Shown in pieces: positions 26,808 through 35,944 of a DNA stretch of 64,000 nt. The DNA comes from Fuerstiella marisgermanici. Lineage in GTDB: Bacteria > Planctomycetota > Planctomycetia > Planctomycetales > Planctomycetaceae. The notes below the pieces were generated by a model, which was not told the DNA's origin, did not search any database, and saw only the letters and a list, made by a program, of their open reading frames with translations. Each line of letters begins with the position of its first letter. Within the stretch, counting starts at the first letter, position 1. Location: assembly GCF_001983935.1 (NCBI RefSeq), contig NZ_CP017641.1, positions 496,001-560,000 on the forward strand, written 5' to 3'. Made by a program: the position numbers and the translations under genes.

Positions 26808-27647
26808 CTACGTAGGCGTCTTTTTGGCGGCCGCTGCCTGTACCGCAAGCAGTTTTTTCTGGTATCGCCCCTGAACAAGGTCTACCAAAATCAGGACGGC
26901 CAGCACAAAGTAGAAGGTGCTTTTCGCCATAGGTTCGACAGCGTATCCGAACAGTTTTAGATGAGCCAAGTGGCCACCTTCAGACACCAGCATAATGCCC
27001 ACGATGAACAGGATGAACAATCCCAGCACTTCATACATACGATTCTTCTGCAGAAAATCACTGACTCGGTCAGACAACCAAATCATCAGCACGCCGCTGA
27101 AAATGACGGCCAGTGACATGATGATCATTCCGCCGGTTTCGATCGTCTGAGCTCTCACGCCGTCGACTTCACTGGGTGTCGACGCGAGTGCGATGGCGCT
27201 GAGAATCGAATCAAAGCTGAAGACCAGGTTCATGGTGATAATCCAGAACAAGGCGCTTCCGACTGACCGTTTTTCGTCCGTATTTGTGGCGGCCGTAAGA
27301 TCGTGGTCCGCCAGCATGTGGCTGATTTCTTTGATCGCCGTGTAGATAATAAACGCGCCGCCAATCAGTACGATCAGCGCGTGGACGTTCAGGTCGTAGC
27401 TGATGGCGTCCCAGTGCAGTTCTGTAAACGGATCCTGGAAGTGCTGGATGGCCTGAGTGACCACAATTAGCAACAGGATTCGCAGGATAATGGCCAGCCC
27501 GATGCCCCACTTGCGAACGAAAGACTGTTTGTCAGCCTCCACCCGTTTTGATTCGATAGAAATATATAAGAGGTTGTCGAAACCCAGCACAGCCTGCAGC
27601 AGCGTGAGCATCAGCAGGGTCATGATGTGAGCAACAATCGTATCCAT
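26808..27647 (-). CDS. TerC family integral membrane protein
   Basis: 279 residues from the ATG at 27647, with GGA about 8 bases upstream; the frame to 27728 adds an unlikely N-terminus. Six to seven hydrophobic segments are visible. The family motif GFDNLLYIS at about 20-28 carries the conserved acidic residue in the first membrane helix, and NLVFSFDSILSAIA provides the second. TerC/Alx-type proteins have been linked to metal (for example Mn) export and tellurite resistance; which ion applies here is unknown. Genes downstream on the same strand are HtrA and cyclophilin. Confidence 0.88.
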   Translation of the reverse strand: MDTIVAHIMTLLMLTLLQAVLGFDNLLYISIESKRVEADKQSFVRKWGIGLAIILRILLLIVVTQAIQHFQDPFTELHWDAISYDLNVHALIVLIGGAFIIYTAIKEISHMLADHDLTAATNTDEKRSVGSALFWIITMNLVFSFDSILSAIALASTPSEVDGVRAQTIETGGMIIMSLAVIFSGVLMIWLSDRVSDFLQKNRMYEVLGLFILFIVGIMLVSEGGHLAHLKLFGYAVEPMAKSTFYFVLAVLILVDLVQGRYQKKLLAVQAAAAKKTPT

Positions 27648-27900
27648 GGTGTTTTCCAGCGTTTGAAGCTTCTGGCAATGGGCCGTTTTGCGAAGGGCAA
27701 CGTTGGCGGACTGTAGTGGATTTCGCAAGCCGAATTCAATTGGGCCGTGAATTGTGCTGCGGAATCGAGTGGAGCTTGGTTTGCCGAACAGAACTTGTAG
27801 ACTTCGCCCGGCGAAGCCAACTGGACTTTGATGCCAACGGGCCGGCGCCGACTACACCGCGGCAATTTTTGTGCGAACGCGAAACACATAGAGAACTCAC

Positions 27901-28806
27901 ATGGCCGATTGCAATTCGGACACACTGACCGCCGCTGACGCTTTAATCGACCTGGCACTGGCGGAAGACCTTCAGCAACTTGGCGACCTGACGAGTCAGG
28001 CAACCGTGCCAGCCGACCGTGACGCCAGCGTTGACGTTGTCGCGCGGGAAAGCGGGCGGCTTAGTGGTGTGGTGCTGATGGAGCGAGTGTATGCAGCACT
28101 CTGCCGCCGCGAAGGGCGCGATGAAGGTGTGGTTCGTGTTGCTGTTCATGTCGAAGACGGCAGCTTGCTGGAACCAGGCACCATTGTCGCCACCGTGACG
28201 GGACCGATTCAATTGCTGCTCACCGGAGAACGAATTGCCCTCAACTTTTTGATCCACCTTAGCGGCATTGCGTCAAAGACGGCCGAATTTGTGAAGCGTT
28301 CCGAAGGCAGCGGCGCCGTGATTCTGGACACTCGTAAAACGCTGCCCGGCTATCGACTTCTGCACAAGTACGCCGTGCGGTGCGGAGGCGGCGTCAATCA
28401 TCGGATGGGCCTGTTTGACGGCATGCTGATCAAAGACAACCATCTTGCTGCGCGAGGTAACTCATCGGTGGCCGATGCCGTTATTGCGGCGCGAGAATTT
28501 CTGGCGGCGAAGTCGTTGGACCTGCCGGTGGAGGTTGAAGTCGACACACTGGAGCAATTGCGTGACGCATTGGCGGCAAAGCCGGAAATCGTGCTGCTGG
28601 ACAACATGAAGCCGTCACAATTACAGGCTGCAGTCGCCCTGCGGAATGATCTGGCACCGGAAACTCGCTTGGAGGCGTCGGGCGGCGTGAATCTGGAAAC
28701 CATTAGTTGCATCGCCGGCACCGGGGTGGACCGCGTCAGCATCGGAGCGATCACGCATTCGGCTCCGGCGCTGGATTTGGGTTATGACTGGCCTTGGAAA
28801 AAGTGA
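27901..28806 (+). CDS. nadC: Nicotinate-nucleotide diphosphorylase (carboxylating)
   Basis: 301 residues, full length. It shows the quinolinate phosphoribosyltransferase signature ILDTRKTLPGYRLLHKYAV followed by CGGGVNHRMGLFDGMLIKDNH, and the C-terminal barrel motifs EVEVDTLEQL, VLLDNMKP and LEASGGVNLETI. It makes nicotinate mononucleotide from quinolinate and PRPP in NAD synthesis. No nadA or nadB is adjacent. Convergent with comF, with 57 bp between stops. Confidence 0.95.
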   Translation: MADCNSDTLTAADALIDLALAEDLQQLGDLTSQATVPADRDASVDVVARESGRLSGVVLMERVYAALCRREGRDEGVVRVAVHVEDGSLLEPGTIVATVTGPIQLLLTGERIALNFLIHLSGIASKTAEFVKRSEGSGAVILDTRKTLPGYRLLHKYAVRCGGGVNHRMGLFDGMLIKDNHLAARGNSSVADAVIAAREFLAAKSLDLPVEVEVDTLEQLRDALAAKPEIVLLDNMKPSQLQAAVALRNDLAPETRLEASGGVNLETISCIAGTGVDRVSIGAITHSAPALDLGYDWPWKK

Positions 28807-28863
28807 GCAGTGACTCACGAATCGGTAGTCTGAGATTTTTAGATTTGACACTGCCGGAGAATT

Positions 28864-29649
28864 TCAGCTCGGGTTCAACACCCGCGCCAGCACTGCCACT
28901 CGACACGCAGTTGCTCCGTTGGCTTTTAGCAGGCGAGCCGCTTCGCTGCATGTGGCTCCCGTGGTGACCACGTCATCGACGAGCAGCACGCGCTTACCGG
29001 CAATCATGTGAGCGTCCCGGATACGGAAGCCATCCTTCTGGTTCTCGAAACGCTGCTGAATTGAAACTCGTTTTTGCGGACGCGTGTTCCGGCTGCGGCG
29101 AAGGACGTGAAGGTCGGACTTTACTTTCAACGAACGCGACAACGCTGCTGCCACGATCGCTGCGGAATTGAACCGACGGGTGAGCCGAGCGGCCCAGCCC
29201 TGCGGAATCGGAATGATGATTTCCGGATCAAAATCGCGAAGTTGCGCACCTCGGTTGTCAGTCAGCAGATCCGTGAGCGATTCCAGCATCACGGTGGAAA
29301 ACGACCACTTGGCGGACAGAATGGCATGCCGCAGAGATTCGTCGTACATGCCCAGACAGCTTAGCGAATCAAACCGGATCGGCTTGCCGCGACAGTGAAC
29401 GCAGCCGTTGTCAGTCGTCACGAATGGGCCGACTTCCGCACCACAGCGGTCACACGTATACGGCAACTCGGGACTCAGTGCATTGCGACAAGTCTGACAG
29501 AACGCGGATCCGCCCGCTGCGTTCGTTACTCGGTCGGCCGTCGAGTGACACAGCAGACACGACCACGGAAACACAACATCCAGCCCCGACTGCAGAAAGC
29601 TCGCCACGGATTCTTTCAGTTTTGTAGTTCGGCCGCCGTTGCTCTGCAT
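28864..29649 (-). CDS. ComF family phosphoribosyltransferase-like protein
   Basis: 261 residues. It has an N-terminal zinc-ribbon-like cysteine set (CLLC, CQTC, CDRC, CVHC) over about 27-92 and a C-terminal PRTase domain with the PRPP-binding VLLVDDVVTTGATC near 220. ComF/GntX proteins are tied to DNA uptake or carbon use in other bacteria; the actual reaction is unknown. It begins 7 bp after the ThiE gene ends, so the two are probably co-transcribed. Confidence 0.9.
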   Translation of the reverse strand: MQSNGGRTTKLKESVASFLQSGLDVVFPWSCLLCHSTADRVTNAAGGSAFCQTCRNALSPELPYTCDRCGAEVGPFVTTDNGCVHCRGKPIRFDSLSCLGMYDESLRHAILSAKWSFSTVMLESLTDLLTDNRGAQLRDFDPEIIIPIPQGWAARLTRRFNSAAIVAAALSRSLKVKSDLHVLRRSRNTRPQKRVSIQQRFENQKDGFRIRDAHMIAGKRVLLVDDVVTTGATCSEAARLLKANGATACRVAVLARVLNPS

Positions 29650-29656
29650 AGGCTCG

Positions 29657-31456
29657 TTACCCTCGACGTATCTTCAGGCTGGCAGGACGATCGTCGTCCT
29701 CGACCAACATCGCCGCACGCAGGTCCCGCACCGCAGACTCGGGATCTTCGCTGCCGATGACGGCGTGAGAAACCGCGATGCGATTCGCTCCACTTAGACG
29801 AACCAGCGAGACCGTATCGATGTTGATACCACCGATCGCGAACCACGGAACGAGTGAGCTTTCCGTAACAGCTTCTTTGGCGGCGTCCTTGACGAATTCG
29901 ATACCCGGAAAACCGTCGAACTGTTTTGTGGACGACGGAAAGACGGGCCCGACTCCCAGATAGTCGGCTCCGCTGTTGCAGGCTGTCCGAATCTGGTTTA
30001 GGTCGTGAGTTGAAACGCCCAGCAACTGGTCGTCGCGTAACATGCTGCGTGCTGATGCGACTGAGCCATCGTCCTGCCCGACATGCACGCCGTGGGCTTC
30101 CGCTAATCTGGCGAGGTCACTGCGGTCGTTCAGAATAAACAGTGCTCCGGCCGCTTCGCAGGCTTGCGCCAGCCATCGACCGCGCGAGATGAGTTCATCA
30201 TCGGCCAGGTGTTTTTCGCGAAGTTGGATCACATCCGCTCCGCCAGCCAACGCGGCTTCCGCTGTTTGCTGCCAATCCAGTCGACACAAGTCTTCCGTTA
30301 ACAGCACGTAAACGATGGCCTGCTGCAGGCGATCAATTCGTTCCATGCGCGATGAAGGAACTGACACGTCGCCAGCGTCTGACATGTCTATCACCGACTG
30401 CAGGTATAACTGTTGTTCAAGCGAATAGGTTTGATAACGCATCTGTTTGATCATCGCCGCGAACGGCCCGCTGACTGTCTTACCGAATTCTTCGAGGCTT
30501 CTTAATGATTCCTGAACTCGACGAGCGTTCGCAGCAACCAAATCGGCAACTGACTCGCGGCGCTGTTCCTGTTCTGTGGTCAGCGATGTGCCCACATCAT
30601 GCTCGACAGCTCGCTGAAGCAGCGGCGACACGCCTGCCGACTGAAGCAGTTGCTCGGCGGCAACCAGCTGATGTCGCAGCCGCTTGAGTTCTTCGGTGGC
30701 AGCGGCATCGCGCGAAACAAACCGCGCGAAATCTTCCAGCACACGCAGTCCTTCTCGGGTGCGATTCAGGTTGGCATCCAACACGGCAACAATTCGCTGT
30801 GATGCGTCGGTTTCCGAAACGAAAATGGAAGCGGTATCGCAGTCCTCATCTTCGTCTGTAAAAAGTCCCGGGGCCAGATCCAGATCGACGGCCAACACCG
30901 GCAGCGCTTCCGGTTCGCCGGATAATTGTAGTTCGACGTTTGCTGCCGTGATCCCAAGCGGCTCCAGCTGTGACTTCGCCGGTCCGTCCAGTTCAACCAT
31001 GGCCTGCACCAAATGCTGGCTGCGCACCAGCGTCGCATCGTCACTGCGGCGGCAGATCAAGCGAGCTCGATCCAACAGTCCGGTCAACCACATTTGGTCG
31101 CCCGCTTTCGGGCCAAGGCCTGCCGACGGGAGATCGGGTGTTTCATCGGCAAGGATGACCTCTGCCGCATCCCCGTCAGATTGGCATTCAGTCAACGTCC
31201 GACAAGTTGCCGCCACGACCTCGCCAAAGCAGCCGTTTTCAATTTTGTGCAGCGTTAAACCGAGATTCTGCAGGCAGGTTCCGCCAAGCGATTCTTCCAG
31301 CAGAATGACGAGGACCAGATGTCCAACGTCAGCTGACGAATCACCCACGGCAATCGCATCAAATCGTCGACGGATGCGTTCGCACGAAGGAGTCGCCGCA
31401 ATTTGTTGAAACGAATGATCCACTTGAACTCCTGAGGTGATGCATTTACCCATCAA
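29657..31456 (-). CDS. thiE: Thiamine-phosphate synthase with ThiD2 and Clp-N-like N-terminal domains
   Basis: 599 residues, against about 210 for simple ThiE. The C-terminal 220 residues are a complete ThiE barrel: ADVIQLREKH, GALFILNDRSDLA, HVGQDD, YLGVGPVFPS and WFAIGGIN. About 225-365 is a ThiD2-type helical domain (VLDANLNRTREGLRVLEDFARF), known in front of ThiE in some phyla. About 15-180 appears to be two degenerate Clp-N repeats: ERIRRRFDAIAVG...GHLVLVILLEE...LQNLGL, and LLDRARLICRRS...SQHLVQAMVELDG...LEPLGI. clpC is the divergent neighbour. ThiE joins the pyrimidine and thiazole halves of thiamine; the Clp-N part suggests handling by, or mimicry of, the Clp system. Confidence 0.85.
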   Translation of the reverse strand: MMGKCITSGVQVDHSFQQIAATPSCERIRRRFDAIAVGDSSADVGHLVLVILLEESLGGTCLQNLGLTLHKIENGCFGEVVAATCRTLTECQSDGDAAEVILADETPDLPSAGLGPKAGDQMWLTGLLDRARLICRRSDDATLVRSQHLVQAMVELDGPAKSQLEPLGITAANVELQLSGEPEALPVLAVDLDLAPGLFTDEDEDCDTASIFVSETDASQRIVAVLDANLNRTREGLRVLEDFARFVSRDAAATEELKRLRHQLVAAEQLLQSAGVSPLLQRAVEHDVGTSLTTEQEQRRESVADLVAANARRVQESLRSLEEFGKTVSGPFAAMIKQMRYQTYSLEQQLYLQSVIDMSDAGDVSVPSSRMERIDRLQQAIVYVLLTEDLCRLDWQQTAEAALAGGADVIQLREKHLADDELISRGRWLAQACEAAGALFILNDRSDLARLAEAHGVHVGQDDGSVASARSMLRDDQLLGVSTHDLNQIRTACNSGADYLGVGPVFPSSTKQFDGFPGIEFVKDAAKEAVTESSLVPWFAIGGINIDTVSLVRLSGANRIAVSHAVIGSEDPESAVRDLRAAMLVEDDDRPASLKIRRG

Positions 31457-32090
31457 TTACGCGATCCGGCGCCGTTCGGATCATTGTTATTACCGCGATT
31501 CCTGCCAGTTCGCGGAATGCGGATTGCCGTATCCTGCCAGTTTTTTCCGAGAAGTTCGTTTTTAATCGAACCTTGCGCTGAAGTTTTCCGTGTTTATGGT
31601 GCCAGTTCGGTATTTGGCAAGCCAGGTTTAGCTGAACAAGCGTTTCGGAGATCGGCGTTGCGACGGTGATTTGGAAAACCCTTTAACGAGCTGTCTTGTC
31701 GCCGAATCGACTGCGACCTAGAATCCGGCATGACATTCGCTTGGAAGGTCATGCACGGAGCAACACTGTCAAAGTGGCGTGTTCAGGAGGCTGATTGGAT
31801 ATTCGTGTTTTGTGAACGGCAGGGCGTTAGCCGTCAGTCCTGCGGGAATTGTTTCTGCGGTTATCGCCCTGCGGTTCACTTGCATCGTTATCTGGCCAGC
31901 CTGCGAAGGGAACGGACTCAAATTGATTCGATGAGTGAAATCAGATGAACGGTGGTATGGCCGGTGAACCTCGGGCCAGGGCCGAATTTTGAATTTTGAC
32001 GGTAGCTGGCAAGAAGCCGGTAAGTTCAGCAGTCTTTGAAGAAGCTGTTGTGACCGACTTTCAGACACACAAACGGAAAAGAGAAATCAC
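31457..32090. other. Divergent intergenic region thiE / clpC
   Basis: 634 bp with no supported gene. It must hold the promoters of both thiE and clpC. I do not see a CIRCE-type or CtsR-type repeat upstream of clpC. GGAAAAGAGA a few bases before the clpC ATG can serve as ribosome-binding site. The one clear structure is the hairpin at 31812-31879. Confidence 0.5.
31812..31879. repeat. Long imperfect hairpin (intergenic palindrome)
   Basis: GTGAACGGCAGGGCG (31812-31826) is the reverse complement of CGCCCTGCGGTTCAC (31865-31879) with one mismatch. Pairing continues inward (TTAGCCGTCAG against CTGCGGTTAT), giving arms of about 25 bases around a short loop. It sits in the thiE/clpC spacer, about 210 bp before clpC. 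It may be a REP-like palindrome or an RNA structure in the clpC leader. Confidence 0.65.
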
Positions 32091-34661
32091 ATGTACGAAC
32101 GCTTCACTGATCGAGCCCGCAAGGTGATGCAACTCGCCAACCAGGAAGCTCAACGATTTAATCACGAGTACATCGGGACTGAACACGTCCTCCTAGGCCT
32201 CGTGAAGGAAGGTTCCGGCGTTGCTGCCAACGTGCTGAAGAACCTCGATGTCGACTTGCGAAAAATTCGTATCGAAGTCGAAAAGATTGTCCAGACCGGT
32301 CCAGACATGGTCACGATGGGCAAGCTGCCTCAAACGCCGCGCGCGAAAAAGGTTATCGAGTACGCGATGGAGGAAGCTCGCAATTTAAATCATAACTACG
32401 TCGGCACCGAACACCTGCTGCTGGGGCTGTTGCGTGAACAGGAAGGTGTGGCGGCTCAGGTTTTGATGAATCTGGGCATGAAGCTGGACGACGTCCGCGA
32501 CGAAGTCTTGAACCTGCTGGGTCATGGTTTGGAATCTGCAGAAGGCGCCGGAGCCAGCGAGCGAAGCGAAGGTGGTTCACAGCGCAGCGGTTCACGCAGC
32601 AAGACACCTGCGTTGGACAGCTTTGGACGCGACCTGACAGAACTGGCCCGCCAGAAAAAGCTGGACCCAGTCATCGGCCGCGAACGAGAAATTGAACGAG
32701 TCGTCCAAATTCTGTGCCGTCGTCAGAAGAACAACCCTGTTCTGCTGGGCGAAGCTGGAGTTGGTAAGACGGCGATCGTCGAAGGTTTCGCGCAGATGGT
32801 CGTCGATAACCTCGTGCCGGACCTGTTGGCCGATCGACGCATCATTGTGCTCGACCTCGCAATGATGGTTGCCGGCACGAAGTACCGTGGTCAGTTCGAA
32901 GAGCGGATCAAGGCGGTCATGAACGAAGTTCGGCGAGCCAAGAACACAATTCTGTTCATCGACGAACTTCACACTCTGGTTGGTGCCGGTGGTGCCGAAG
33001 GTGCGATCGACGCTTCCAACGTTCTGAAGCCGGCACTTAGCCGTGGCGAGCTGCAGGTGATCGGTGCGACAACTCTGGACGAGTATCGTAAGTACATCGA
33101 AAAAGACAGTGCTCTGGAACGACGCTTCCAGACGGTTGTTGTGAATCCACCATCGCCATCTCAGGCTGTAGAAATCCTGAAGGGGTTGCGAGAACGCTAC
33201 GAAGAGCATCACCGCGTGCAAATCACGGATGACGCTTTGGAAGCGGCGGTTGAGATGTCAAACCGCTACATTTCGTCTCGCTGTCTGCCAGACAAGGCAA
33301 TCGACGTGATCGACGAATCGGGCGCTCGCGTGCGTCTGAAGTCGATGGTGCGACCGCCAGACCTGAAGGAAATCGAGGACGAGATCCAACGGTTGAATCA
33401 GGCCAAAGAAGATGCAGTTGCTGAGCAGCAGTTTGAAAAGGCTGCGTCTCTGCGAGATCAAGCGGACAAACTTCGCAAGAAGAAGGACGAACTCACCGAG
33501 GAATGGCGTGAGAAATCAAAGCAGACCGACGGAGTCGTCGACGCAGAAGTTGTTGCCGAAGTTGTCGCCAAGATCACTGGCATTCCACTAACGCGACTTT
33601 CCAGCGAAGACACAGTCCGTCTGCTGCAGATGGAAGACGAACTGCACAAGAAAGTCATCAGTCAGCATGAAGCGATTACTCAGATCTGCAAAGCGGTTCG
33701 CCGCAGTCGCAGTGGTTTGAAGGATCCAAAACGGCCAACTGGTGCGTTTTTGTTCTCCGGCCCAACAGGTGTTGGTAAAACTTTGCTGGCGAAGACGCTT
33801 GCTGAGTTCATGTTCGGCGAAGAGGACAGTCTGATTCAGTTGGACATGTCTGAGTACATGGAGAAGCACAACGTCAGCCGACTGGTCGGTGCACCTCCAG
33901 GCTATGTTGGCTACGAAGAAGGCGGTCAATTGACGGAGAAGATTCGCCGCCGACCGTATGCTGTGGTGTTGCTGGACGAAATTGAAAAGGCCCACCCAGA
34001 CGTCTTCAACATGTTGCTGCAGATCATGGAAGAAGGTCACTTGACCGACAGCTTTGGTCGTACAGTGGACTTCAAAAACGTCGTGCTGATTATGACTACG
34101 AACGCGGGGGCCAATAAGATGGCTCACGGTGGTAGCATGGGACTTCACACGCTTCGTGAAACCGACGACAAGCGGTCTTACGATGAAATGAAGACGAATC
34201 TGATGCACGAACTTCAAAAACAGTTTAAGCCGGAGTTCCTCGGCCGACTGGACGAAGTGGTTGTGTTCCGCAAACTGACCCGTACAGAACTGATGGATAT
34301 CGTGGACATCGAACTGAAGAAGGTTTACGACCGCCTTCAGGACAAGGGACTGAAGATGATCCTGTCAAACGATGCTCGCGAATTCATCATCGACAAGGGC
34401 GAAACGAACGATGGCCTGGACTACGGTGCTCGCCCGCTTCGCCGCAGCGTAGAACGCTTCATCGAAGATCCGTTGTCTGAAGAACTTCTGCGTGGGACGT
34501 TCGAAGGTAAGAACGTCATCAACGTGGAAGTCACCGAAGTCGGCGATCAGAAGCAGCTGAGATTCGTCAGCGAGTACCAGGAAGAGCCTGCTGGCGAGCC
34601 AGAAGGTGAACCTGTCGGCGTTGGCTCCAGTGACGAAGCTTCGGAGTCATCTGACGGATAA
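32091..34661 (+). CDS. clpC: ATP-dependent Clp protease ATPase subunit ClpC
   Basis: 856 residues, full length. Two Clp-N repeats (about 1-145: [12 protein letters not shown] and [12 protein letters not shown]) are followed by AAA domain 1 with [13 protein letters not shown] and [12 protein letters not shown]. The UVR motif in the middle region is [24 protein letters not shown] domain 2 has [17 protein letters not shown] and [14 protein letters not shown] ClpP-binding tripeptide region precedes the end, and a Glu/Ser-rich tail (about 830-856) closes it. It unfolds proteins for ClpP, which is not in this window. Monocistronic by position: the next feature is a strong terminator. Confidence 0.97.
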   Translation: MYERFTDRARKVMQLANQEAQRFNHEYIGTEHVLLGLVKEGSGVAANVLKNLDVDLRKIRIEVEKIVQTGPDMVTMGKLPQTPRAKKVIEYAMEEARNLNHNYVGTEHLLLGLLREQEGVAAQVLMNLGMKLDDVRDEVLNLLGHGLESAEGAGASERSEGGSQRSGSRSKTPALDSFGRDLTELARQKKLDPVIGREREIERVVQILCRRQKNNPVLLGEAGVGKTAIVEGFAQMVVDNLVPDLLADRRIIVLDLAMMVAGTKYRGQFEERIKAVMNEVRRAKNTILFIDELHTLVGAGGAEGAIDASNVLKPALSRGELQVIGATTLDEYRKYIEKDSALERRFQTVVVNPPSPSQAVEILKGLRERYEEHHRVQITDDALEAAVEMSNRYISSRCLPDKAIDVIDESGARVRLKSMVRPPDLKEIEDEIQRLNQAKEDAVAEQQFEKAASLRDQADKLRKKKDELTEEWREKSKQTDGVVDAEVVAEVVAKITGIPLTRLSSEDTVRLLQMEDELHKKVISQHEAITQICKAVRRSRSGLKDPKRPTGAFLFSGPTGVGKTLLAKTLAEFMFGEEDSLIQLDMSEYMEKHNVSRLVGAPPGYVGYEEGGQLTEKIRRRPYAVVLLDEIEKAHPDVFNMLLQIMEEGHLTDSFGRTVDFKNVVLIMTTNAGANKMAHGGSMGLHTLRETDDKRSYDEMKTNLMHELQKQFKPEFLGRLDEVVVFRKLTRTELMDIVDIELKKVYDRLQDKGLKMILSNDAREFIIDKGETNDGLDYGARPLRRSVERFIEDPLSEELLRGTFEGKNVINVEVTEVGDQKQLRFVSEYQEEPAGEPEGEPVGVGSSDEASESSDG

Positions 34662-34983
34662 GTTCAACCTGCGTGGTTGGAAGGATAACTAAGGCCGGTG
34701 CATTCGTATGAGTGCACCGGCTTTTCTTTTGCGCGGCAGGTCGTCATCGGTTCGCATTCGGATAAAACCCCTGTTGCCGGTACTTCAGTCGGGCGGCGCC
34801 CGTCGGCCGTGCCGGAATGAGTTCGCGCGAGACGTGTTTGTCCGTCAATTGTCGAATTCAGCGCAGCGAAACGAGCCGTTGAATTGCAGTCGGTGGTCGT
34901 GATCAATAAATTCGTGGAAATTTTGCGCAGCGAATCCCATTTGCTGCGGCTTCGACGGACTCCGACCGACAGCAGCCAGCGTA
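34662..34983. other. Intergenic region clpC / pyrB
   Basis: 322 bp. It begins with the clpC terminator (34694-34730). The remaining 250 bp before pyrB contain no gene that I can support. I looked for a pyrimidine-responsive PyrR-type RNA structure and saw no convincing one. Confidence 0.5.
34694..34730 (+). terminator. Rho-independent terminator of clpC
   Basis: GCCGGTGCA (34694-34702) pairs perfectly with TGCACCGGC (34713-34721) around a 10-base loop. A T-rich run follows to 34730. It lies 32 bp past the clpC stop codon. Confidence 0.92.
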
Positions 34984-35943
34984 ATGACGGAAACAATGGA
35001 CGACATCAGCATCACCGCTCCGTGGCAGGAGCGGCATTTGCTGGGGCTGGAACATCTTTCGGCCGAAGAAATTGCCACCATTCTGGATCTTGCGGATCAG
35101 TTTCAGACGCTGACCGAAGGCGGGTCTAAAAAACTGACCGTGCTGAATGGCACCGTGGTCGCCAACCTGTTTTTCGAAAATTCAACACGCACCAAAACCA
35201 GCTTCAACATCGCCGCGCGACGTTTGGGAGCCGACACTGTCGACTTTTCGGCCAGCGGCAGCAGTCTGTCGAAGGGAGAAACTTTCGTCGACACGGCTCT
35301 GACAATTGAAGCTATGGGCGTCGACCTTGTGGTGTGTCGTCATCGTACGCCTGGTGCTCCTCACCTGCTGGCACGGCATCTGAAAGCCGGCGTCATCAAC
35401 GCGGGTGATGGCACGCACGAACATCCGACCCAGGCATTGCTGGACATGCTGACGATTCGGCAGAAGCTGGGCCGAATCGAAGGATTGACGGTGGCTCTCG
35501 TCGGCGACATTCGACATAGCCGAGTCGCTCGGTCGAACATCCACGGCCTGTTGAAACTGGGCGCGCGTGTGATTGTCTGCGGACCTGCCACGCTGGTTCC
35601 TCGCACGATTACTCAACTGGGCGTGGAGGTGGCTTACAACCTTGACGAGATTCTTCCTCAGGTTGATTGTGTGAATCTGTTGCGAGTTCAGTTCGAACGC
35701 CAGCGAGGCGCCTTCTTCCCATCCATTGCGGAGTACGCTCACTTGTTCGGCATGAACGGCGATCGCATTCGAAAAGCCAAAGACGGCCTGCTGGTACTCG
35801 CCCCCGGCCCGATTAATCGTGGCGTGGAACTCACTCCGGAAGTTGCTGATGGGCCACATTCCGTCATTCTGAATCAGGTTTCGAACGGGCTGCTGATTCG
35901 CATGGCCTGTCTGTACCTGCTGGCAAAGAAAGCAGGCAAGTAA
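34984..35943 (+). CDS. pyrB: Aspartate carbamoyltransferase catalytic chain
   Basis: 319 residues. The carbamoyl-phosphate loop [20 protein letters not shown] (near 59-78), the SLSKGET loop with the family Lys, [25 protein letters not shown] and the C-terminal [11 protein letters not shown] are all in place. It makes carbamoyl-aspartate in pyrimidine synthesis. No pyrI regulatory-chain gene follows. Instead it runs, with one base between stop and start, into a pyrC-like gene whose product lacks metal ligands. That is the arrangement in which pyrC' serves as a structural partner (PyrB-PyrC' enzymes of Pseudomonas). A second ATG at 34996 is an alternative start. Confidence 0.95.
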   Translation: MTETMDDISITAPWQERHLLGLEHLSAEEIATILDLADQFQTLTEGGSKKLTVLNGTVVANLFFENSTRTKTSFNIAARRLGADTVDFSASGSSLSKGETFVDTALTIEAMGVDLVVCRHRTPGAPHLLARHLKAGVINAGDGTHEHPTQALLDMLTIRQKLGRIEGLTVALVGDIRHSRVARSNIHGLLKLGARVIVCGPATLVPRTITQLGVEVAYNLDEILPQVDCVNLLRVQFERQRGAFFPSIAEYAHLFGMNGDRIRKAKDGLLVLAPGPINRGVELTPEVADGPHSVILNQVSNGLLIRMACLYLLAKKAGK

Positions 35944-35944
35944 C

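Noticed and set aside
30684-31409. 241-residue plus-strand frame opposite thiE
   Set aside because: Ser/Arg-rich translation typical of an antisense shadow; the ThiE product on the other strand is full length.
31997-32030. TTGACG / TAAGTT promoter-like pair ahead of clpC
   Set aside because: Spacing is about 19 bp and the second box is weak; not better than chance by eye.
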